A stretch of 38,283 bases of DNA, taken from positions 1 to 38,283 of the forward strand of contig CALDHX010000081.1 of NCBI GenBank assembly GCA_937901525.1. The letters run 5' to 3'. The notes under the pieces were generated by a model that was given only the letters and a program-made list of their open reading frames with translations, ran no database searches and was not told the DNA's origin. This DNA is from an uncultured Bacteroidales bacterium. Its GTDB lineage: Bacteria; Bacteroidota; Bacteroidia; Bacteroidales; P3. Positions 1 to 5,119 of the stretch are shown piece by piece. The number at the start of each line of letters is the position of its first letter. Position 1 is the stretch's first letter. A program made the position numbers and the translations under genes.

Positions 1-1
1 A

Positions 2-2059
2 CTTCTTTCTGGCAGTACAATTTTAGATACCGTCTATGACGTAGAGTTTTTCTTACCTTTCGAGGTCGCCACTCGTGAGTACTCCACTCATATATTAGAT
101 ACTTTCTACGTATATCAAGATACAATTATAGATGGCAATAGGATAGACGACACTGTTATTGTTATTCAAGACACTATTTCCTTTGCAGATTTCATAAATA
201 ACAGAGAAGATAGCCTATCTATTTCTATTATAGATTCTATATGTTTAGTTAGAGACACTCTCTCTATCATTCCAGAAAACGCAAGAATTATAGCTTCTCT
301 TTTAGATATAAAACGAACAATTAGAGCAGAAGAACATCAAGAAGGACAAACAATTTTAAGCTGGTTTTATATATATGGAGTAGAATATGGTCTTATCCCA
401 CATAGCGTTACACACAATGGAAGAAGATACACAGTTACTTCTATAAGAGATTTAGCTTTTAGTTATTGCCATTATTTAAACAAAATTCATATTCCAAATA
501 CAATTACTTCTATTGGACGTAATGCGTTCTATAATTGTTACAATTTAGACACTGTTTACATACCTAATAGTGTTACTTCCATAGGAGCATTTGCATTTCA
601 AGGTTGTGATAATTTGACACACGTTACTTTACCTCAAAATGCTACAATTAGCAATACGGCTTTCTTTGAAGCAGGTAAAGAAACTGCCTATTTTAAAGAT
701 AATGACGGATTAAAATATCAGATTATTCCTTTAAATGAAATTGAAAATTATAATTTCTATAACTGTGGAGCGATAACATTCCGTTTAGGCAACAACACAT
801 ACGCTCCAAACGAAGTAATGGTCTTTCCTTATGAAAGCAATGCTTTAGAAAGTGCACTTACGATAAAAGACATTGTTAATATTCCTCTTAGAAATTCAAG
901 CTATGAAATAAGAGAACACAATGAAACCATATATACAACAAACAATAACTATTATCCTTATTTAGAAAATTCTTGTGTCATTAGCGATAATGTAATAAAA
1001 CACACGATATATATAGCTAATGACACAATACTCGTTATTAAAGAAAATAATGACACAATAATAAAGGCTCAATACACAAATGATACTACAATATGTATCA
1101 ACAATGACACAATATATATAAGCAACAACACAATATATATTGGAAACGAAACGATACATACAGAAAATGATTCAATATATAGATTTGAGTTCAACATTAG
1201 ATATTGGAAAAAAATAGAAAATTATATTGAAAGGTACTATCCTGTAACCAAAATAAAAGAATACGCATTTGAAAATTACAGAAATTTACCTTCTGTTACT
1301 ATTCCTAACACTATTACCTACATTGGAGAAAATGCTTTTAGCGGTTGCAGTAGATTTGAGACGATTTCTATTCCTAAAAATGTTTCACATATCGGACGTA
1401 GTGCATTTGAAAATTGCAGCAATTTAACAACTTTAAATTATAACGCAATAAATATTGAAGAATTTGAGAAAGAAGACTATTATCAATTCAAAGGTTGTCC
1501 TATCTCTTCAATAAATATTGGCGACAGTGTTCAAAAAATACCAAATAACTTTGCTTATAATTTAGATAGTTTGACTTCTATTACTATTCCTAACACTACT
1601 ATTTCTATCGGACGTAGTGCATTTGAAAATTGCAGCAATTTAGCTTCTGTTACTTGCCTTTCACTAATTCCTCCTCAAATTGAAGACTCTTTTACATTTA
1701 AATATACCCGTGAAAACAAGACTTTATATGTTCCTTGCGGTAGTTTTGAAGCCTATACCGACACAACAGATAACGTTTATTGGGAAGCATACTTCCACAA
1801 AATACAAGATGATTGTGGAAATGTAGGATTGTATGATGTAAACAGCGAAGAACTTACCTTCTATCCTAATCCTACAAGCGGAAAAGTTACTTTTAATCAA
1901 ATGATAGAACAAATAGATGTAATAGATATAACAGGAAAAAATATTGAAACATTCTCTAACACATACGAAATAAACATTGAAACTTTGAAATCAGGTGTTT
2001 ATTATCTCCGATTATTATATGAAGATAAGGTAATGTTGAAAAAACTTATTAAGCAATAA
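2..2059 (+). CDS. BspA-like leucine-rich-repeat surface protein with T9SS type A sorting domain (5' partial)
   Basis: The reading frame is open from the left edge of the window, so the true start and signal peptide lie outside it; 685 residues are visible. An internal TTG at 614 is in the same frame and is not the start. LRR_5/BspA-type repeats are recognisable by units such as VTIPNTITYIGENAF and SGCSRFETISIP, in two blocks around DNA 470-640 and 1270-1660. A low-complexity stretch rich in NDTI/NNTI/NETI lies between them (about 1010-1185). The last 75 residues, beginning LTFYPNPTSGKVTF and ending in KLIKQ, form a T9SS type A C-terminal sorting domain, so the protein is expected to be exported and anchored at the cell surface. 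BspA-like proteins usually serve in adhesion; the ligand here is unknown. The visible part has about fifteen D-(S/T)-(I/V/L/T) tripeptides, which match the known Bacteroidota O-glycosylation motif. Confidence 0.9.
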   Translation, partial: LLSGSTILDTVYDVEFFLPFEVATREYSTHILDTFYVYQDTIIDGNRIDDTVIVIQDTISFADFINNREDSLSISIIDSICLVRDTLSIIPENARIIASLLDIKRTIRAEEHQEGQTILSWFYIYGVEYGLIPHSVTHNGRRYTVTSIRDLAFSYCHYLNKIHIPNTITSIGRNAFYNCYNLDTVYIPNSVTSIGAFAFQGCDNLTHVTLPQNATISNTAFFEAGKETAYFKDNDGLKYQIIPLNEIENYNFYNCGAITFRLGNNTYAPNEVMVFPYESNALESALTIKDIVNIPLRNSSYEIREHNETIYTTNNNYYPYLENSCVISDNVIKHTIYIANDTILVIKENNDTIIKAQYTNDTTICINNDTIYISNNTIYIGNETIHTENDSIYRFEFNIRYWKKIENYIERYYPVTKIKEYAFENYRNLPSVTIPNTITYIGENAFSGCSRFETISIPKNVSHIGRSAFENCSNLTTLNYNAINIEEFEKEDYYQFKGCPISSINIGDSVQKIPNNFAYNLDSLTSITIPNTTISIGRSAFENCSNLASVTCLSLIPPQIEDSFTFKYTRENKTLYVPCGSFEAYTDTTDNVYWEAYFHKIQDDCGNVGLYDVNSEELTFYPNPTSGKVTFNQMIEQIDVIDITGKNIETFSNTYEINIETLKSGVYYLRLLYEDKVMLKKLIKQ

Positions 2060-2078
2060 ACATATTAAAAAAAACAAT

Positions 2079-2113
2079 AAGGAGGAGAATCTTGATTTAA
2101 TTTTCCTCCTTTT
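2079..2113 (+). terminator. Intrinsic terminator of the BspA-like gene
   Basis: The arms AAGGAGGA (2079-2086) and TCCTCCTT (2104-2111) form a perfect 8-bp stem. It starts 20 bases after the stop codon and runs into a short T-rich tail. Confidence 0.75.
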
Positions 2114-2208
2114 AATAAAACTTTTCCCCTACACTTAACGCCGAATGCGTGCGATATTTTCAACTTTAAGATTTCTGATTGCAAATTTTGAAAATATAAA
2201 CAATTAAT

Positions 2209-2264
2209 AAAAAACACTAAATCAAGAACTTAACTTTTCAAAGACTTGATTTAGTGTTTTTTTT
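2209..2264. terminator. Strong bidirectional terminator
   Basis: An 18-bp perfect inverted repeat pairs AAAAAACACTAAATCAAG (2209-2226) with 2245-2262. It has an 18-base loop, an A-run on one side and an eight-T run (2257-2264) on the other. I see no gene between the previous terminator and this one. It may back up termination from the left or stop transcription coming from the right. Confidence 0.75.
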
Positions 2265-2387
2265 CTTTGTTTTCTTTGATTTTTTCCTTGATTTTATCTG
2301 ATTTTTTCTTTGCTTTTTAAAATTATTTCTTTGAAAAAATTATTTTTTTCTTTGATTTTTTTCATTTTTTCTTTGATTTATTTTTTT
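2262..2387. repeat. 21-bp-phased A-tract/CTTTG repeat array, locus 1
   Basis: The T-rich tract repeats a CTTTGA-type core within T-runs. Cores begin at 2287 (degenerate), 2308, 2329, 2350 and 2371, exactly 21 bp apart, with a less regular start before 2287. In reverse complement this is the same unit as at 14161-14207, 22795-22871 and 32671-32754. No coding potential is evident. Runs of T alternating on a period of two helical turns suggest intrinsically curved DNA (inference). Confidence 0.75.
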
Positions 2388-2469
2388 ACCCCTTAGTGGT
2401 AGAAGCATTACCTTAGGAAGGTAATCCAATTACCACAACGAGGTAATCTTATTACCATAGGAAGGTAAT
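2385..2469. repeat. Four 22-bp-phased palindromes, operator-like
   Basis: Three units have the exact form ATTACC-N7-GGTAAT at 2407-2425, 2429-2447 and 2451-2469. A fourth, degenerate one keeps the TACC-N7-GGTA core at 2385-2403. Unit starts are exactly 22 bp apart and the 7-base centres differ. The array ends 45 bp upstream of the -33 box of the next promoter, so it looks like a set of binding sites on one DNA face for a dimeric regulator. The regulator is not identifiable here. Confidence 0.65.
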
Positions 2470-2514
2470 TTTTTTTCTTCACATTTGAGCTTAAAATCTT
2501 TTCAATAAAAAACA

Positions 2515-2545
2515 TTTGTGCTTAAAAAAATTTATTATACCTTTG
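2515..2545 (+). promoter_or_regulatory. Bacteroidota-type promoter (TTTG-N19-TACCTTTG)
   Basis: A -33 TTTG at 2515-2518 is followed by a 19-bp spacer and a perfect TAnnTTTG -7 box at 2538-2545, the consensus for the primary sigma factor of this phylum. A 16-bp direct repeat ACATTTG(A/T)GCTTAAAA at 2481-2496 and 2512-2527 overlaps the -33 box. Transcription should start near 2552 and run into the structured RNA. Confidence 0.75.
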
Positions 2546-2551
2546 TAGTCT

Positions 2552-2802
2552 GAAAAGAAAAATAACGAAAAATTATGCCTATGGTAAAAGAAAAAGAAAG
2601 ATAATTAGACTGAGTTAAATTTTTACGACATATAAAAGCGTTTTTGCTTATATTTTACTATTTGAAACTTGGACACTTTCAAATAATATCCTAAGAAATA
2701 AGTAGAAAACGCTCACGAGTAATATCGTGGGCTTTTCTTATTTAGGATATTAGGTAGTCCAAGACCTCAAATAGTAATAAGAAAAAAGTCCCACGTTTTT
2801 TT
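2552..2802 (+). ncRNA. Structured RNA with alternative rod and terminator folds (candidate ncRNA or leader)
   Basis: This stretch lies between a canonical promoter and a seven-T run and can fold in two exclusive ways. In fold A, a long rod is built by four stacked helices: 2656-2665 with 2767-2776, 2669-2674 with 2757-2762, 2685-2694 with 2742-2751, and 2704-2718 with 2725-2738 (one bulged C, one G-U pair). An asymmetric internal bubble sits at 2675-2684/2752-2756. In fold B, a 9-bp hairpin TATTTGAAA/TTTCAAATA (2659-2667/2677-2685) forms, and 2726-2742 pairs with 2776-2795 (about 17 bp), directly followed by T at 2796-2802, making an intrinsic terminator. Fold A resembles 6S-like RNAs, including the Bacteroidales-1 type; fold B suggests attenuation of the downstream gene at 2887, which has no obvious promoter of its own. 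A nine-codon ORF (2575-2604) lies in its 5' part. The 5' and 3' ends are inferred. Confidence 0.55.
2726..2802 (+). terminator. Intrinsic terminator of the structured RNA
   Basis: CGTGGG (2726-2731) pairs with CCCACG (2790-2795). CTTTT (2732-2736) and CTTATT (2737-2742) pair with AAAAG (2784-2788) and AATAAG (2776-2781). A run of seven T follows at 2796-2802. The 5' arm is shared with the competing rod fold, so termination may be conditional. Confidence 0.55.
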
Positions 2803-2886
2803 ATGCCTTGAAGTCAAAGAAAGAAATTAAGTAATCGCCATTTGGGACTTGGGCAAAGTAAGTTGAAAATTAAAAAAAAGAAAATT

Positions 2887-3273
2887 ATGTTATTATTGTT
2901 TATTCTTGTAATTGTACTTGTTGTAATAATTTTGACACAAAGAAATAAAAACGAACACAGTCAAAGCATAAAAGAAGAAAATACATGTTCAGAAAATGTA
3001 ATAGTTGAGGGAGAGGCTCCTTATTCTAATTATGCGTTAATTTTAGGGATAGTTTCTTGTTTTACATCCGTATTTCTTATTGGATTAATATTTGGTATAA
3101 TGGGATTAGTCTATGCAAATAAAGGATTAAATCAGTATAATGAATGTCCTCAAAGATATATGAGTAAATCAAAGTTAGAGATAGGTAAAATCACTTCTAT
3201 TATAGGAATTGTTATTGTTGGAGGAATGTTGCTTTTTGCGCTAATTTTATCTCTATCTATGCCGAAATTTTAG
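2887..3273 (+). CDS. DUF4190-like small membrane protein
   Basis: This is a protein of 128 residues. I chose ATG at 2887, preceded by an A-rich tract, over the TTG at 2842, because the extra residues are Lys-rich and precede an otherwise normal N-terminus. An N-terminal membrane segment (MLLLFILVIVLVVIILT) is followed by a polar linker. Then come two hydrophobic segments flanking a GLVYANKGLNQY motif, the pattern of DUF4190 proteins (residues of the type ALILGI...GLIFGIMGLVYANKG). These are integral membrane proteins of unknown function. The gene lies 84 bases past the RNA's terminator with no clear promoter between, and 29 bases before the lipoprotein gene, so the two genes are probably co-transcribed. 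Confidence 0.65.
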   Translation: MLLLFILVIVLVVIILTQRNKNEHSQSIKEENTCSENVIVEGEAPYSNYALILGIVSCFTSVFLIGLIFGIMGLVYANKGLNQYNECPQRYMSKSKLEIGKITSIIGIVIVGGMLLFALILSLSMPKF

Positions 3274-3302
3274 TTGTTAGCCATAAAAAAAAAGAAAAAA
3301 AC

Positions 3303-3896
3303 ATGAAAAAACTATTTTTATTATTGGTTTTAAGTTTGTTTGTTTTCTCTTGTGATAAGGCAAAGGAAGGAAAAACAGAAGAAACTAAAATTCCAAAAAA
3401 GATTATAAAAGGATTAAACGATGAAATTCAAGATACGTTTTTTGGAGTTAAGTATGGGGCAAGTCAAGATGAAGTGATAGAAGCTTTTGCAAAAGAAAAT
3501 TTTTATCCAAGTGAGTTTAAAACAGATATTCGTCTTCAATTCTTTAAACGAGATGGTAAATATGGAATGAAACAGAAATATTTTAGTTTTGGAAATATGG
3601 AATGGGAATGTATAGGAGTGCATTTTAGAAATAATAGTTTTTGTGGTATTGAATTTTTACGAGAAATAGATAATAAAGAAAAGGCATTAACCGAATTTGA
3701 TATGGTATTATCTACTGTTTCTTCTAAGTATAAAATGATAGAAAGTAATGAGTCTAATATTCCAGGCGTTAAAATGTATTTTGGATTTACGAAAGAAAAT
3801 ATAGCAGTTGGTGTTCTGCTTGATGAAAATGAAGGTTTGATAGGTTTAATGTATGCAGATAGAAATCTTTCATCTCTTACAAATGATGAACTTTAA
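3303..3896 (+). CDS. Hypothetical lipoprotein
   Basis: This 197-residue protein starts with a short basic/hydrophobic leader ending in VFSC; Cys17 would be the lipidated residue, so it is expected in the periplasm or on a membrane face. The mature part is charged and soluble, with no membrane segments. Its segment FGVKYGASQDEVIEAFAKE recalls small proteins that use a 'G-a-s-x-e-e-v' helix after a beta-strand, but I cannot assign a family. It follows the DUF4190-like gene by 29 bases and is probably in the same transcript. The function is unknown. Confidence 0.75.
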   Translation: MKKLFLLLVLSLFVFSCDKAKEGKTEETKIPKKIIKGLNDEIQDTFFGVKYGASQDEVIEAFAKENFYPSEFKTDIRLQFFKRDGKYGMKQKYFSFGNMEWECIGVHFRNNSFCGIEFLREIDNKEKALTEFDMVLSTVSSKYKMIESNESNIPGVKMYFGFTKENIAVGVLLDENEGLIGLMYADRNLSSLTNDEL

Positions 3897-3919
3897 TAAA
3901 TAATTAAAATTTATTTACA

Positions 3920-4077
3920 ATTGGATTATTAACTCCTGATATAGGTTTTTATTTTGGCTTACTATTATAATTTTAGGTCTATTGTTTGTTGTAATTCCTA
4001 TAATAGTCTTTGTTATTGTGGTAAGAATAATCAATAAAAGAGATAAGAAAAATAAATCAACCAAAGATTTATTTTGA
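3920..4077 (+). pseudogene. Frameshifted remnant of a micro-membrane protein
   Basis: Two overlapping frames together read as one small membrane protein. The first frame (from 3920) gives IGLLTPDIGF; the second, one base back, continues FWLTIIILGLLFVVIPIIVF and ends in a Lys-rich tail ...KRDKKNKSTKDLF at 4077. The shift falls in the T-run at 3945-3949 (five T where six would restore the frame), and no ATG begins either part. The shape, one membrane helix plus a basic tail, is typical of micro-proteins. A sequencing indel or a non-standard start could also explain it. A weak hairpin (AAACG-AG-CGTTT, 4079-4090) followed by T-runs lies just downstream and may terminate transcription. Confidence 0.35.
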
Positions 4078-4113
4078 CAAACGAGCGTTTTTGTTTTTTA
4101 TTTCTTTGAGTTA

Positions 4114-4332
4114 TTAAACTTCTTTTTTTAGTTCTGCAAATAAATCAACCGGACCTAAGTGCCACATCTTTGTATTTTCGGTTTGAAGTTTTTGATAAAG
4201 TTTTGAGAAATAGACTTTCTTAATTGCTTCTAAAAGTGTTATCCCTCTATCTTGTGCAAGCATTGTGGATAACCAACATATTTTTGATGGTAAAAGCAGA
4301 TATAAATTTTCTTGGTTAATCTCTCCTATCAT
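4114..4332 (-). CDS. Small third gene of a DUF3990/DUF3791 cassette
   Basis: This is a 72-residue soluble protein. Its start overlaps the stop of the DUF3990-like gene by an ATGA (4329-4332), implying translational coupling. Unlike other genes here it has a near-perfect Shine-Dalgarno, AAGGAGGTG, at 4338-4346, five bases before the ATG. That stretch also codes for the KEV of the upstream protein, so it may be coincidental. The segment LLEAIKKVYFSKLYQKLQTENTKMWHLGP resembles small helical proteins found beside DUF3990 genes (EAxxxFYxSxxYxxLxxxET...). It is probably part of the toxin-antitoxin-like unit, perhaps as an antitoxin or accessory factor. The role is inference. Confidence 0.6.
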   Translation of the reverse strand: MIGEINQENLYLLLPSKICWLSTMLAQDRGITLLEAIKKVYFSKLYQKLQTENTKMWHLGPVDLFAELKKEV

Positions 4333-4814
4333 AATTTCACCTCCTTAACTTCTAAGAATTTCAATTCGCTTAATGCTTCTTTTGTATGGAACAAATATTG
4401 ATCAACTAAATTATAAGTTTTCAATTCTGCAATTAACATTTGCTTACTAATAATGCCTCCTTCATATAAAGCAAAAGAAGCATATACCTTATCATTTGCC
4501 ACAGGTCCATAAACAATATCGTATTTATGAGTAAACTCTATTTGCATTCGGTTTTTCATTACAAAATCTACCCATTCCTCTGTTGGTTCATCAAATATTA
4601 AAGAATTAAAATTAGGTAACTTCTCTTCTTCAAAATGATATAAATTAACAAAACCAATAGAACGTTTTTCTTCTAATAGTCTGCGTTTTACCCAAGCAAG
4701 AGCTTGCTTATAAGAACTTGTTGTATAAAATCCATCTCCATAATCTAATTTTCTATTTGATTGACGTATTTCAGGTTTTTCAACAATTTCCAAACTACCA
4801 TGGTATAATATCAT
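4329..4814 (-). CDS. DUF3990-like protein, predicted ADP-ribosyltransferase fold (possible toxin)
   Basis: This 161-residue soluble protein has the hallmarks of the DUF3990 family. It begins MILYHGS, followed by the conserved block LDYGDGFYTTSS (residues 23-34) and then a long region with QALAWVKRR, EEWVDFV and DIVYGPVANDK. The family is related to ADP-ribosyltransferases. His5 in YHGS and Tyr30 in GFYTT match the His and Tyr used to bind NAD in such folds, and a Glu in the C-terminal half could complete the site, but I cannot fix which. The gene is the middle one of three overlapping genes: ATGA overlap at 4811-4814 with DUF3791 upstream and at 4329-4332 with the small gene downstream. The arrangement and fold suggest a toxin flanked by small partners. 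The family is confident, the toxin role inferred. Confidence 0.8.
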   Translation of the reverse strand: MILYHGSLEIVEKPEIRQSNRKLDYGDGFYTTSSYKQALAWVKRRLLEEKRSIGFVNLYHFEEEKLPNFNSLIFDEPTEEWVDFVMKNRMQIEFTHKYDIVYGPVANDKVYASFALYEGGIISKQMLIAELKTYNLVDQYLFHTKEALSELKFLEVKEVKL

Positions 4815-5035
4815 AGGTTTTCTTTTTTTCGTATTTCTAAAAATTTATCTATATCTTCTAAAATCCAATGATGATTTTGTGTGTGTAGTATTTCGTAATG
4901 TTCTTCTAAGTATTCAAGCAATCCATATTTAGAAAAAATCTCCATTGCTTCTGCTCCGTCTATTGCTTTTGCATTTTTGTATTGTTCTATACAAAAAGAA
5001 ATAAAATAACTCAGGTCTCGTTGATGTTTATCCAT
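4811..5035 (-). CDS. DUF3791-like small protein
   Basis: This is a 74-residue, probably all-helical protein. The pattern FISFCIEQYKNAKAIDGAEA...FSKYGLLEYLEEHYEILHTQ...EDIDKFL matches DUF3791, a family almost always found next to DUF3990 genes. It is the first gene of the three-gene minus-strand cassette and overlaps the next start by four bases. No Shine-Dalgarno is seen upstream of its ATG at 5035. No clear TAnnTTTG box lies in the 26 bases between it and the upstream terminator, so the cassette may depend on readthrough from the M3 peptidase gene or on an atypical promoter. An antitoxin-like role is inference. Confidence 0.75.
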   Translation of the reverse strand: MDKHQRDLSYFISFCIEQYKNAKAIDGAEAMEIFSKYGLLEYLEEHYEILHTQNHHWILEDIDKFLEIRKKENL

Positions 5036-5060
5036 TGCTTGCTTTTTGGTTTTTATGAGA

Positions 5061-5095
5061 AATCCGCAATGCTTTGCGTTTTAGCATTGCGGATT
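5061..5095 (-). terminator. Intrinsic terminator after the M3 peptidase gene
   Basis: A perfect 13-bp inverted repeat pairs AATCCGCAATGCT (5061-5073) with AGCATTGCGGATT (5083-5095). The tail is U-poor on the minus strand, so some readthrough into the DUF3791 cassette is possible. On the plus strand it is followed by a T-rich stretch. Confidence 0.7.
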
Positions 5096-5119
5096 CTTTT
5101 ACTTTAATTGCTTAAAGTC

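Noticed and set aside
962..1159. Tyr/Cys-rich minus-strand ORF opposite the NDTI stretch
   Set aside because: It is the complement of the repeated NDTI codons and carries no signal of its own.
2385..2469. Possible CRISPR array in the 22-bp palindromes
   Set aside because: Units are 19 bp with 3-bp spacers, far too short for CRISPR.
2552..2802. tmRNA, SRP RNA or RNase P RNA
   Set aside because: No tRNA-like ends or tag reading frame ending in ALAA, no SRP apical-loop motif, and the length does not fit RNase P.
4079..4094. Terminator hairpin AAACG-AG-CGTTT
   Set aside because: The two-base loop and five-base arms are too weak to claim alone; noted only with the pseudogene.
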